Source: Pseudomonadota bacterium
GTDB lineage: Bacteria; Pseudomonadota; Alphaproteobacteria; Micavibrionales; UBA2020
Direction: 5' to 3'
NCBI GenBank assembly: GCA_016195185.1
Contig: JACQAA010000028.1
Coordinates: forward strand, 1 to 34,089
Length of the DNA stretch: 34,089 nucleotides
Translations under genes and position numbers: made by a program
The notes under the pieces: generated by a model
Databases searched by the model: none
Told to the model about the DNA's origin: nothing
The model's input: the letters and a program-made list of their open reading frames with translations, nothing else
In this document: piece by piece, positions 9,937 through 19,255 of the stretch
Position numbering within the stretch: the first letter of the stretch is position 1
Layout of the letters: each line of letters begins with the position of its first letter

Positions 9937-10865
9937 TCGGATTCTTTAAAAAATTGACCGGGGGGTTGAGCCATACTTCCAATACAATATCATCCGGAAT
10001 CACGGATATTTTTACCAGGAAAAAACTGGATGCCGACATGCTGGTACAGCTGGAAGATCTGCTGATCTCAGCAGATCTTGGCCCGGCCCCCGCCGCCAAA
10101 TTGGTGGCGGAGATCTCCAAAAACCGTTTTGGCAAAGAAGTCGCTGTCGAAGAAATAAAAGCTGCCTTGGCCGAAGAGATTGAAAAAATTCTGATTCCGG
10201 CGGATAGGCCTCTGCTTGATACGGCAAAGCCTTTCGTGATCCTGATGGTCGGCGTCAATGGCACCGGCAAGACGACGACCATTGGCAAGCTGGCGCACCA
10301 GTTCCAGCGGGATGGGAAAAAAGTGATGCTGGCGGCGGGAGATACGTTTCGTGCTGCTGCCGTGAGTCAGCTGCAGTCCTGGGGCGCGCGCGTAGGGTGT
10401 TCAGTCATTGCCAAAGAAGAGGGCGCGGATGCGGCAGCACTCGCATTCGAGGCAGTTGACCGGGCCATGAGTGAGGACACTGACGTTTTGATAATCGACA
10501 CTGCTGGGCGCTTGCAAAATAAAGTCAGTCTGATGGCCGAATTGGAAAAAATTATTCGCGTGATCAAGAAAAAGATACCGGATGCTCCACATGCGACGTT
10601 GCTGGTTCTTGATGCCACCGTTGGTCAGAACGCTCAGCCGCAGGTGGAGCTGTTCAAACAAATGATTAACATAAACGGATTAATTGTCACAAAACTTGAC
10701 GGAACCGCGAAGGGAGGCGTGCTGGTGTCGTTGGTGGAAAGGTTTGCTTTACCAGTTCATGCTATAGGTATAGGGGAGGGGATTGACGATCTGCGGCCAT
10801 TTGTGGCGCGGGATTACGCCCGAAGTTTAGTGGGGTTACAGGACATTCATGACGTCAGGAAATAA
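9933..10865 (+). CDS. ftsY: Signal recognition particle receptor FtsY
   Basis: SRP GTPase motifs GVNGTGKTTTIGKLA, DTFRAAAVSQL, IDTAGRLQNK, TKLDGTAKGG. Confidence 0.96.
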   Translation: MIGFFKKLTGGLSHTSNTISSGITDIFTRKKLDADMLVQLEDLLISADLGPAPAAKLVAEISKNRFGKEVAVEEIKAALAEEIEKILIPADRPLLDTAKPFVILMVGVNGTGKTTTIGKLAHQFQRDGKKVMLAAGDTFRAAAVSQLQSWGARVGCSVIAKEEGADAAALAFEAVDRAMSEDTDVLIIDTAGRLQNKVSLMAELEKIIRVIKKKIPDAPHATLLVLDATVGQNAQPQVELFKQMININGLIVTKLDGTAKGGVLVSLVERFALPVHAIGIGEGIDDLRPFVARDYARSLVGLQDIHDVRK

Positions 10866-12381
10866 GCCGGTCCCGATCAAAGACGGTCTCATGACCACCA
10901 AGAGCTTCAGGGATGCCGAAAAAGCTTTGCACTGGGTCGGAGAAATTTATAACAGCAATATTGAATATCTGCGTTATGCGTTTCAGGAATTCTCGCAAGG
11001 ACGCTGGCACGAGGGGCGCGCGCATGCGCATTATCCCTATCTTGAAATCACGATCAAGAAAGCGCCGGCCGTCGATAACCGTCTGTCATTCGGGTTTTTG
11101 TCACGTCCCGGCCTTTATCGTACCACGCTGACGCGCCCCGATTTATACCGTGCTTATTATCTGGAGCAGTTTGCCCTGCTGCTCAAAAACCATCCGGAAG
11201 CCGAATTGCGTATCGGTGTCAGTGAAGTGCCGATCCCGCTGCATTTCGCGCTGGGGGAGCATTTCCATCTGGAAGGCGACCTGTCGACCGAACAGATGAT
11301 CGCGCTGCCCGAGGCCTTTGATCAACCTGACCTGACTGTTATGGACGATACTATCCCGAGCGGGACGCATGTCCGCAAGGAAGGCGAACCGGCGCCGCTG
11401 GCGCTGTTCATTGCGCCACGCGTGGATCTGAGCCTTCAGCGCCTGAAGCATTACACGGGAACGTCGGCGGATCACTTCCAGAAGTTCGTTATTTTCACCA
11501 ACTATCAGTTTTATGTCGATGAATTCCTGCGTCTGGGCTATGAGCTGATGTCCGCGTCGGATGATGCGGAAACCGCCAAGGAAAGGGGCCAGTACACGGC
11601 TTTTGTCGAGCCCGGAAATCTTGTCAAGTATAACGCCAATATTGAAGGGGATTCCCGCGGTAAGACTGAAGGCAAAAAGTTGCCGCGATTGCCGCAAATG
11701 CCTGCCTATCATCTGAAACGGGAAGATGGAACGGGGATCACCCTGATCAATATCGGCATTGGGCCGTCGAATGCTAAAACCATCACTGACCACGTGGCGG
11801 TGCTGCGCTCGCATACCTGGCTGATGTTGGGGCATTGCGCGGGCTTGAGAAATTCGCAAAAGCTGGGTGATTACGTTCTGGCGCATGGATATGTGCGGGA
11901 CGATAACGTATTGGATCATGCAGTGCCGCTGTGGGTGCCGATACCAGCACTCTCGGAAATCCAGATCGCTCTTGAAAAGGCCGTGTCGCAAGTGACGGGG
12001 CTGGATTCTTACGAGCAGAAGAAAGTGATGCGGACCGGAACGATAGCGACGGTGAGTGACCGGAACTGGGAATTGTGGGAACAGAGCATCCCGATCCAGC
12101 GGTTGAGCCAGTGCCGTGCCGTGGCGCTTGATATGGAGTCGGCAACGATTGCGACCAATGGCTTCCGTTTCCGCGTGCCCTATGGCACCCTGCTGTGTGT
12201 CTCCGACAAGCCGCTGCATGGGCAACTCAAATTACCGGGCATGGCGGATAAATTTTATCGCGAAAGAGTTGATCAGCACCTGCGTATCGGCCTGATGGCG
12301 ATGGAGAAGATCCGCGCGCTTGGCTACGGACGCGTTCACAGCCGCAAGCTGCGCAGTTTCAGCGAAGTCGCTTTTCAATAG
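10849..12381 (+). CDS. amn: AMP nucleosidase (possible alternative start at 10891)
   Basis: 510 aa with N-terminal Amn domain and C-terminal nucleoside phosphorylase-like domain (GIGPSNAKTITDHVAVLRSHTWLMLGHCAGLRNSQKLGDYVLAHGYVRDD, ALDMESATIATNGFRFRVPYGTLLCVSDKPLHG). Confidence 0.93.
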   Translation: MTSGNKPVPIKDGLMTTKSFRDAEKALHWVGEIYNSNIEYLRYAFQEFSQGRWHEGRAHAHYPYLEITIKKAPAVDNRLSFGFLSRPGLYRTTLTRPDLYRAYYLEQFALLLKNHPEAELRIGVSEVPIPLHFALGEHFHLEGDLSTEQMIALPEAFDQPDLTVMDDTIPSGTHVRKEGEPAPLALFIAPRVDLSLQRLKHYTGTSADHFQKFVIFTNYQFYVDEFLRLGYELMSASDDAETAKERGQYTAFVEPGNLVKYNANIEGDSRGKTEGKKLPRLPQMPAYHLKREDGTGITLINIGIGPSNAKTITDHVAVLRSHTWLMLGHCAGLRNSQKLGDYVLAHGYVRDDNVLDHAVPLWVPIPALSEIQIALEKAVSQVTGLDSYEQKKVMRTGTIATVSDRNWELWEQSIPIQRLSQCRAVALDMESATIATNGFRFRVPYGTLLCVSDKPLHGQLKLPGMADKFYRERVDQHLRIGLMAMEKIRALGYGRVHSRKLRSFSEVAFQ

Positions 12382-12389
12382 CTTGAGAT

Positions 12390-12842
12390 TTAAAGACCGC
12401 CTTTTGGTGTTCGCGGGGTAGGCTTGTCCAGCCTTTTTGGGCGCAGCTCTGCAAGGATCTCATTCATTGTGCTGGTCAGAGCGTCTATTTTCGTCTCGAG
12501 GGTTTCGATGCGTCCAGAAAGACGATTGAACGTTTCCTGCACCAAAGTGTCTCCGGAAAGATTTTTCGGATCATTGGGATCAAACTTTTCCTGGAACTGG
12601 TCGCTGCTGCAAAGGAGGTCTCCTTTATCGGCTGGATCGGTGTAGAGTATCCCGTTCTTGAGTCGTATGTTTTTCAGACATTCCTTCGGCTCAATAATCG
12701 TATGACCGCTATTGACCCATCGATAACCGAACCCCAACAGCTGGCGCTGAATAAACACCGCCTCTGCTTCCGTCTTCGGCTTGAAGGATAGAGTCTTTCC
12801 CTGACAGAATTCTTTGGTGATTTTCTCGGTATTGGTGTGCAT
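12390..12842 (-). CDS. Hypothetical protein; paralogous N-terminal domain plus predicted C-terminal coiled coil (paralogue A)
   Basis: ORF begins MHTNTEKITKEFCQGKTLSF, near-identical to the start of the ORF at 12863-13189; C-terminal LSGRIETLETKIDALTSTMNEILAEL heptad-like segment. Confidence 0.7.
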   Translation of the reverse strand: MHTNTEKITKEFCQGKTLSFKPKTEAEAVFIQRQLLGFGYRWVNSGHTIIEPKECLKNIRLKNGILYTDPADKGDLLCSSDQFQEKFDPNDPKNLSGDTLVQETFNRLSGRIETLETKIDALTSTMNEILAELRPKRLDKPTPRTPKGGL

Positions 12843-12862
12843 AATTCACCTGATCTGCCTGG

Positions 12863-13189
12863 TTACAGCAAGGGGCGGTACATTTTTGTCAGTGGTGGTG
12901 CAGATTTTCTTTCTTCTTCGCCAAACTGGTCGCCGGTGCAGAGGAGGCCGATGTTCTGGCTGCGGTCGTCCGGGTTGTAGTAAAGCTTGCCATCGTTCAA
13001 GACCATGCCTTTCGACATACACTCGCTCAAGCAGTCAATATCCGTTGAGGCGCCGTGACCACCCCATGTACATCCCATCGCAAAAATCTTTTTTTGAATG
13101 GAGACGGTTTCTGCCGCTGTCGTCGGATAAAAAAGCAAGATCTTCCCTTGGCAAAATTCTTTGGTAATTTTTTCGCTGTTCGTTTGCAT
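12863..13189 (-). CDS. Hypothetical protein, paralogue B of the adjacent downstream ORF
   Basis: MQTNSEKITKEFCQGKILLFYPTTAAETVSIQKKIFAMGCTW...LLCTGDQF matches paralogue A along most of its length. Confidence 0.7.
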   Translation of the reverse strand: MQTNSEKITKEFCQGKILLFYPTTAAETVSIQKKIFAMGCTWGGHGASTDIDCLSECMSKGMVLNDGKLYYNPDDRSQNIGLLCTGDQFGEEERKSAPPLTKMYRPLL

Positions 13190-13361
13190 GTCATCCTCTC
13201 TGAAAATATCGCTTTGAGCCCAACGCGACGGGCGGCCACAACCCCTATAATTTTCATAGAGTATAGTTTTGTTAATTTTATGTCAATCTATATTTTTAGG
13301 TTTATTCATCCCTGTCCTTCGGCTAACTTATTAAATAGACTCAATGAGTTAAGGAGCAACA

Positions 13362-14627
13362 ATGGATAGCACCATTTCTTTAAAAAATGCTCTTCGCCAA
13401 ACACTCTCTGACAAAGTCATTGCGCTCACCATCCTTGTCAGCGCCCTCGGCTACTTCGTCGACGTGTTTGACCTGCTGCTATTCAGTATCGTGAGAATTC
13501 AGAGTCTGAAAGATTTGGGAGTAGCGGAAGCCGATCTTCTCGCGGTTGGCATCCGCCTGCTTAATACGCAGGCGGCCGGCTTGCTTGTAGGGGGAATAGT
13601 TTGGGGTATGCTGGCTGATAAATATGGCCGCGTATCCGTCCTGTTTGGTTCCATTCTCCTTTATTCTATTGCTAACATCGGGAATGGCTTTGTCACCAGC
13701 ATTGATCAATATGCGGTTTGGCGCTTCATCAGTGGCTTCGGTCTCGCCGGGGAGCTGGGTATCGGCGTGACTCTGGCATCAGAGCTTTTACCGCGCGCGG
13801 TTCGTGGTATCGGGACAACGCTGATTGTGAGCTTTGGCTTGCTCGGTTCGGGCACGGCGGTATTGATGACTTATGTGGTGAACTGGCATACGGCCTATAT
13901 CATTGGCGGCGTTCTGGGATTGTGCCTGTTGGTCCTACGACTGAAAGTTAGGGAGTCGGGCCTTTATCGTAAGGTAGAAAAAGAGAAAAAAACAATCAAG
14001 CGTGGCAGCTTCTGGATGTTTCTGCGCAAGGCAGAACTATTACGCCGTTATATCACGGTGGTTCTGATCGGGGTTCCGATTTGGGCAGTGATGGGCATTC
14101 CGATTACGTTTACTTCCGAATTTGCTAAGGATTTTGGTATGGCTGTTCTCCCCAATACCGGTATAGCTATTCTGTTCTGTCAGGTAGGGGTTTCTTTTGG
14201 CGCCATATGCGCCGGCGTTCTCAGCCAGAATCTTCGCAGCCGTCGCAAGGCTATCACCATTTTTCTGGTCTTGATGCTCTTTTTTGTCTCATTATTTACG
14301 GCTCTGCGGCCGCAGTCTCCGCATCTCTATTATCTCTTATGCGCGCTGATAGGGATTGGCACTGGTTATTGGGGGTTGACAGTCCAGATTGGTGCAGAGC
14401 AATTTGGCACCAATCTTCGTGCAACGGCGGCCGCCAGCATTCCCAACATGATCCGTGGGTGTGCCATCCCAATGACAACTGGTTTTCATGCACTCGTCCC
14501 TTACATGGGCGTAGCACATAGTGGTTTTGCGGTCGTCATTGCGACGGGACTATTGGCCTTCATCGCATTATGGCGGGTACGTGAAACTTTCCACACAGAC
14601 TTGGATTATATAGATGGGTTGGAATAG
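13362..14627 (+). CDS. Major facilitator superfamily transporter
   Basis: Multiple hydrophobic helices; MFS loop motif GMLADKYGRVSVLFGSILLY; RFISGFGLAGELGIGVTLASELLP. Confidence 0.88.
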   Translation: MDSTISLKNALRQTLSDKVIALTILVSALGYFVDVFDLLLFSIVRIQSLKDLGVAEADLLAVGIRLLNTQAAGLLVGGIVWGMLADKYGRVSVLFGSILLYSIANIGNGFVTSIDQYAVWRFISGFGLAGELGIGVTLASELLPRAVRGIGTTLIVSFGLLGSGTAVLMTYVVNWHTAYIIGGVLGLCLLVLRLKVRESGLYRKVEKEKKTIKRGSFWMFLRKAELLRRYITVVLIGVPIWAVMGIPITFTSEFAKDFGMAVLPNTGIAILFCQVGVSFGAICAGVLSQNLRSRRKAITIFLVLMLFFVSLFTALRPQSPHLYYLLCALIGIGTGYWGLTVQIGAEQFGTNLRATAAASIPNMIRGCAIPMTTGFHALVPYMGVAHSGFAVVIATGLLAFIALWRVRETFHTDLDYIDGLE

Positions 14628-14636
14628 GTAGAGGCG

Positions 14637-15461
14637 ATGAGCAGTACACACAGCCAGAACGTTGAACGGGCGCGGGAGATCATTCGTGGAAAGATAGGCG
14701 GACTACAGCCCAAGATTGCCGTTATTCTTGGCTCTGGCCTTGGCGGTCTGGCGGATAAGATCAAGAGCGCCATCACCATCTCCTATCAAGAGTTGCCGGG
14801 GTTTCCGGTGTTGACGATTGCCGGGCATGCAGGAGAAATTGTTGCGGGAAAGCTAAACGGCGTTGACATTCTGGCTTTCAAGGGACGGCAGCATTTCTAT
14901 GAGACGAACGATTCCTATCCGCTCAAAACAATGGTTCGTACCATGAAGGCTGCTGGTATCGAAACGCTGTTTCTCTCTAACGCCGCAGGGAGTTTGCAGG
15001 CGCATATCAAAGTCGGCGAACTGATGGTGATTACCGATCATATCAATTATATGGGGTTTAATCCGTTGGTGGGTCCCAACGATCATGATTTTGGCCCGCG
15101 TTTTCCGCCATTGGGGGATGCCTGGGATCCGGCACTCAATCAGAAATTAAAGGCAGTGGCAAAAAAGAATGGCATTTCTCTTCATGAAGGGATCTATGTC
15201 GCCTTTCGTGGTCCATCCTTTGAAACACCGGCAGAAATTCGCATGGCCCAAAAAATGGGCGGCGATGCGGTGGGCATGTCAAGTGTGCCGGACTGCATTA
15301 TTGCGCGTCATTGCGGATTGAAAGTGGTCGGCTGCTCCTGTATTACCAATATGGGTGCCGGCCTGAGCGCTGAACGGCTGAGTCACGAACACACACTTGA
15401 AAATGCCAAGCGTGGCGCAGTCAGTTTTGAGAAGCTCGTTTTTGAATTTGTTGCGTCATGA
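14637..15461 (+). CDS. Purine nucleoside phosphorylase (trimeric PNP/PunA type)
   Basis: IAVILGSGLGGLADKI, FKGRQHFYE, LSNAAGSL, GPSFETPAEIRMAQKMGGDAVGMSSVPD, CSCITNMGAGLS. Confidence 0.93.
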   Translation: MSSTHSQNVERAREIIRGKIGGLQPKIAVILGSGLGGLADKIKSAITISYQELPGFPVLTIAGHAGEIVAGKLNGVDILAFKGRQHFYETNDSYPLKTMVRTMKAAGIETLFLSNAAGSLQAHIKVGELMVITDHINYMGFNPLVGPNDHDFGPRFPPLGDAWDPALNQKLKAVAKKNGISLHEGIYVAFRGPSFETPAEIRMAQKMGGDAVGMSSVPDCIIARHCGLKVVGCSCITNMGAGLSAERLSHEHTLENAKRGAVSFEKLVFEFVAS

Positions 15462-16174
15462 TCATCATAGACGCTCCCTCGCCGAATTTTGGTCCCCGCC
15501 AAGAGGGTAAAAAGATAAAATACCTGATCCTGCATTATACCGGCACGCAGACGGCTTTCAATGCGTTGCAGTTATTGCAGGGCAGCCGCGAAGGTCATGA
15601 TGTCAGTGCACACTATCTGGTTGATGAAACCGGTGCGGTCATGCGCCTTGTTGGTGAATCTATGCGCGCGTGGCACGCCGGGAAATCTTTCTGGGAGGGA
15701 GAGGAAGATATCAACTCATGCTCCATTGGCATCGAAATTCACAATCCAGGGCATGAGTACGGCTATGTGTCGTTTCCCACGGAACAGATGGAAGCGGTGG
15801 TGGAACTTTGCCGGGAGATCATTGAGAGGCACGACATCCTGCCTTACCAGGTCCTTGCCCATTCCGACATCGCGCCGGAACGCAAAATGGACCCCGGCGA
15901 GCTTTTCCCCTGGGAATGGCTGGCACAGCAGGGGGTTGGCCTCTGGCCGAAATCAGCGGAGGCGGCGGATTCTGCGGACATCAAGTCAATCTTAACAGCG
16001 TATGGATACGACCCCAGGCAGGACGGTAAAACCCTTATTACTGCATTTCAACGGCATTTCGAGCCCAACGTCTTCTTAACGCCGGATAGAATTGGCGTCG
16101 CCAGCTCTAACACCGTTAAGATTGCAAACGCTCTGCTTCTGCAAAAACTGGCCGGACGACGTAAAGTATCTTAA
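15458..16174 (+). CDS. N-acetylmuramoyl-L-alanine amidase (Amidase_2, AmiD/AmpD-like)
   Basis: ILHYTGTQT, SAHYLVDETG, SWHAG-like AWHAGKSFWEG, SIGIEIHNPG, LAHSDIAPERKMDPGELFPW; ATGA overlap with the upstream gene. Confidence 0.92.
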   Translation: MIIIDAPSPNFGPRQEGKKIKYLILHYTGTQTAFNALQLLQGSREGHDVSAHYLVDETGAVMRLVGESMRAWHAGKSFWEGEEDINSCSIGIEIHNPGHEYGYVSFPTEQMEAVVELCREIIERHDILPYQVLAHSDIAPERKMDPGELFPWEWLAQQGVGLWPKSAEAADSADIKSILTAYGYDPRQDGKTLITAFQRHFEPNVFLTPDRIGVASSNTVKIANALLLQKLAGRRKVS

Positions 16175-16245
16175 CTTCGTTCTTGCATTTTTTTAATTAT
16201 GGAATAAACTGATACCGTGTTAATGATTCTTAAAGGGTAGATTTT

Positions 16246-16662
16246 ATGGCGAATATTATTTCCAGTCTGACTTTTGAAGATTTGGTACACACTGAAAAAA
16301 GGCCGATTTTGATAGACGTATACCACATACGTTGCCAGCCTTGCCTGCAAATGGCGCCGACAATTGATGCCATGGCTGCAGAATTCTTGGCAGTACTGAA
16401 AATTGTCAAGCTTGACCGTGATGAAGCAGATGCCAACGGCGGTACGCAAAATCCGCTGATCAAATTTCTGGCGAAGCAAGGTATTCAGGGCGTTCCTGCT
16501 TTACTGCTTTTTGAAGGTGGAGAATTCAAGGGTGTCCTAATGGGCGGCCCCCGTCCGCGCTCGAATATCCTGGAATGGCTGGAGAAAACGCTGGGTAGGA
16601 ATTTAAGTGTAACAAACACTTCTCAGAAACTCGGCCCCGGCGGCCGGAGTCCGGGCTTGTAA
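16246..16662 (+). CDS. Thioredoxin-fold protein with atypical RCQPC active site
   Basis: PILIDVYHIRCQPCLQMAPTIDAMAAEF...GIQGVPALLLFEGGEF (CxxC plus cis-Pro motif). Confidence 0.82.
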   Translation: MANIISSLTFEDLVHTEKRPILIDVYHIRCQPCLQMAPTIDAMAAEFLAVLKIVKLDRDEADANGGTQNPLIKFLAKQGIQGVPALLLFEGGEFKGVLMGGPRPRSNILEWLEKTLGRNLSVTNTSQKLGPGGRSPGL

Positions 16663-16695
16663 TATCTTTAACGCTATAAATTACTCATAATATAT

Positions 16696-16724
16696 TTGAT
16701 TTTTGAATCCGTCTGGCATAGATT
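16696..16724 (+). promoter_or_regulatory. putative sigma70-type promoter of rnpB
   Basis: TTGATT (16696-16701), 17-bp spacer, TAGATT (16719-16724), 6 nt before the inferred RNA 5' end. Confidence 0.5.
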
Positions 16725-16730
16725 AGCGTC

Positions 16731-17094
16731 GAAACCAGAGAGTCGGATGACCGCGGGGTAACTCGAGGAAAGTCCGGGCTCCATGAGAACACGGTGCCGG
16801 ATAACGTCCGGCGAGGGTGACCTCAGGGACAGTGCCACAGAGAATATACCGCCACTGCAAGATGGTAAGGGTGAAAAGGTGCGGTAAGAGCGCACCGCGG
16901 CCTTGGCAACAAGGCTGGCAGGGCAAACCCCACCGGGAGCAAGGCCAAATAGGGAAGATACGCCTTCAATGGCAGGGTTTGTTTTCAACCCCATCTTCCG
17001 GGTAGGCTGCATGAAACGTCAGGCAACTGCCGTTCCAGATGAATGGTCATCCCGTCGCAAGGCGGACAAAACCCGGCTTACAGACTCTCTGGTT
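16731..17094 (+). ncRNA. rnpB: RNase P RNA, bacterial class A
   Basis: Conserved GAGGAAAGTCCGGGCUCC, AGGGUGA, GCAAACCCCACCGGGAGCAAGGCCAAAUAGG, GGGUAGGCUGC and terminal ACAAAACCCGGCUUACAG blocks; P1 pairing CCAGAGAGTC (16735) with GACTCTCTGG (17083-17092). Confidence 0.96.
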
Positions 17095-17128
17095 TTTTTC
17101 TTCCAAACATAATTAAAACGCTAAACCC

Positions 17129-17160
17129 CCGCCTATAACGATATAGACGGCTGTTTCTTT
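17129..17160 (+). terminator. probable Rho-independent terminator downstream of rnpB
   Basis: CCGCCTATA-ACGA-TATAGACGG stem-loop (8 of 9 pairs plus G-U type) followed by a U-rich CTGTTTCTTTT tract. Confidence 0.55.
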
Positions 17161-17230
17161 TGACTATTCTTGCTTTGTAGACAAAAAGACAGTATGAAAG
17201 ACCAGTTTCATGCACAGAGGGGAACAGAAA

Positions 17231-17653
17231 ATGGCTAAAGAACGTACATTTTCAATTTTAAAGCCGGATGCCACGCGCCGTAACGTGACAGGTAAAATCA
17301 ACGCCAAATTTGAAGAAAAGGGCCTGCGTATCGTGGCTCAAAAGCGCCTACGGATGACACAAGCGATGGCGGAGGGTTTCTATGCCGTGCACAAAGCGCG
17401 CCCCTTCTTTAATGATCTCGTCAAATTCATGATCTCTGGCCCGGTCGTCGTGCAGGTGCTGGAAGGTGAAGATGCCGTGGCCCTTAATCGCAAGATCATG
17501 GGGGCAACCAACCCAGCCAATGCTGACCCGGGCACCATTCGCAAAGAATTTGCTGAATCAATCGAGGCAAATTCAGTGCATGGCTCCGACAGTCCGGAGA
17601 ATGCAAAAGTTGAAATTGCGTATTTCTTTGGCGAGATTGAAATTACGGGCTGA
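17231..17653 (+). CDS. ndk: Nucleoside diphosphate kinase
   Basis: [23 protein letters not shown], active-site [13 protein letters not shown]; the ORF track start at 17210 is extended by 7 codons. Confidence 0.96.
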   Translation: MAKERTFSILKPDATRRNVTGKINAKFEEKGLRIVAQKRLRMTQAMAEGFYAVHKARPFFNDLVKFMISGPVVVQVLEGEDAVALNRKIMGATNPANADPGTIRKEFAESIEANSVHGSDSPENAKVEIAYFFGEIEITG

Positions 17654-17671
17654 AATCTGCTTTAGGTGGGG

Positions 17672-18139
17672 TCATGACGCGAGGGTCAGGCCGCCGACAC
17701 CCATTTGCTCGCCCCAGAACGTTTCCAGATCACGCAGTACCTGGTTCATGGATTCCAGACGGCTGCCGGGGAGACCGGCACTGACCAGCCTTTCTTCGTG
17801 TTTCTTGTAGAGGCGGCTAATCGCATCGTTCAGCTTACGGCCTTTATCGGAGAGCTTAACGCGGACAGAGCGTTTGTCATGAATGGAACGTTCCTGGACC
17901 AGATATCCATTCTCGACCATTTTTTTGACGTTATAGGAGACATTGGAACCAAGGTAATAGCCGCGTACTGTGAGTTCTCCCACCGTCAACTCGTCTGTAC
18001 CAATGTTATGAAGGATCATGCCCTGAACGTTGTTGATATCAAGAATACTTGCCCGTTCCAGCTCTACTTTTAAAACATCCATGAACTGGCGGTGCAGTCG
18101 CTCAATCAGGTTAATCGAATCGTAATAAGATGTCGTCAC
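17672..18139 (-). CDS. MarR-family winged-helix transcriptional regulator
   Basis: LTVGELTVRGYYLGSNVSYNVKKMVENGYLVQERSIHDKRSVRVKLSDKGRKL wHTH and wing pattern. Confidence 0.88.
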   Translation of the reverse strand: MTTSYYDSINLIERLHRQFMDVLKVELERASILDINNVQGMILHNIGTDELTVGELTVRGYYLGSNVSYNVKKMVENGYLVQERSIHDKRSVRVKLSDKGRKLNDAISRLYKKHEERLVSAGLPGSRLESMNQVLRDLETFWGEQMGVGGLTLAS

Positions 18140-18154
18140 CTTGGTGTCCCCCTG

Positions 18155-19255
18155 TCACTTCCTCTGTCTGGTATTGTAAAGCACTTCTTGTGATAGGACA
18201 AGATCTTGGCTACCCAAACTTTGGAAACAATCCTCAATGTCAGCATCAGAAACCGCATCGACTGTAAGTGGTTGCCACTTGGGCTTGCGGTCTTTATCAA
18301 TCAGCGCTGCACGAATCCCTTCATAGAAATCATGTCTTGCGAGGCACGCTTGACTCAGGCGGTATTCCATAGTCATAACTTCGGAGAAACTCATTTTCGC
18401 GCCGAGACGAATTTGCTTCAAGGCGATTTTCAGGCTGGTGGGTGATACAGCATTCATTGTTTTCAATGTTTCAATGGCCCAGGCAGAGGAATCTTTCTCA
18501 AGATCGCGCAGAATATCTTCAATATGGTTGTGGGAAAAATAACGGTTTATTTTTTTGTGATAAGGAATAATGTCTGATTCACCGCTCGGTGCCGTAGAAT
18601 ACTTTTTCAACAGTGCGTCAAGATCATGCGGAGAACGAATGATCTCTTCGTTCAATCGCGCAAGATGAACAGCTGGCACAAAATGTGTGGCAAATCCAAT
18701 ATGCATCGTATCAAAGGCTTTGATATGGTTGCTGGTCAACGCCAGGTACGTTCCAATCTGACCAGGACAGCGGGGTAAAAAATATCCGCCGCCCACGTCT
18801 GGGAAAAATCCAATACTTGTCTCCGGCATGGCGAACAGGGCGTTCTCAGTGATAACCCGATGCGACCCATGGGCGGAGATCCCCATGCCGCCACCCATGA
18901 CAATGCCGTTAATCAAGGAAATATAAGGTTTGGGAAAAGTAAAGATACGGTGGTTCAGCGTGTACTCCTCACGGAAAAAATCACGTAAAACGGCACCGCC
19001 GCCTTCGCCTTTTTTCATCGCAGCCATACCGTGCATCGCTACGGTCTTGACATCGCCGCCAGCGCAGAAAGCGCGGCTGCCGGCACCTGTCAGAATGACG
19101 GCCTTGATGGCAGGATCCTTAGTCCACGTTATCAGCATCTGATCCAGCTGACGTACCATGTCGAAAGTCAGCGCATTCAATGCCTGAGGGCGGTTTAACG
19201 TCACAACCCCAACCGCGCCTGTGATGGTAAAAAGGATTTCAGGTTCCTGTGTCAT
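18155..19255 (-). CDS. Enoyl-CoA hydratase/isomerase family, 3-hydroxyisobutyryl-CoA hydrolase-like
   Basis: VGVVTLNRPQALNALTFDMVRQL, GAGSRAFCAGGDVK, GIVMGGGMGISAHGSHRVITENALFAMPETSIGFFPDVGGGYFLPR. Confidence 0.9.
   Translation of the reverse strand: MTQEPEILFTITGAVGVVTLNRPQALNALTFDMVRQLDQMLITWTKDPAIKAVILTGAGSRAFCAGGDVKTVAMHGMAAMKKGEGGGAVLRDFFREEYTLNHRIFTFPKPYISLINGIVMGGGMGISAHGSHRVITENALFAMPETSIGFFPDVGGGYFLPRCPGQIGTYLALTSNHIKAFDTMHIGFATHFVPAVHLARLNEEIIRSPHDLDALLKKYSTAPSGESDIIPYHKKINRYFSHNHIEDILRDLEKDSSAWAIETLKTMNAVSPTSLKIALKQIRLGAKMSFSEVMTMEYRLSQACLARHDFYEGIRAALIDKDRKPKWQPLTVDAVSDADIEDCFQSLGSQDLVLSQEVLYNTRQRK

Noticed and set aside
11143-12225. 360-aa ORF antisense to amn
   Set aside because: Fully contained opposite a well-supported AMP nucleosidase; composition is Arg/His/Gln-rich as expected for antisense frames and no family motif is visible.
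16674-17112. Several small ORFs on both strands (112, 67, 62 and 69 aa)
   Set aside because: They overlap RNase P RNA, whose conserved core is unambiguous; the ORFs are spurious.
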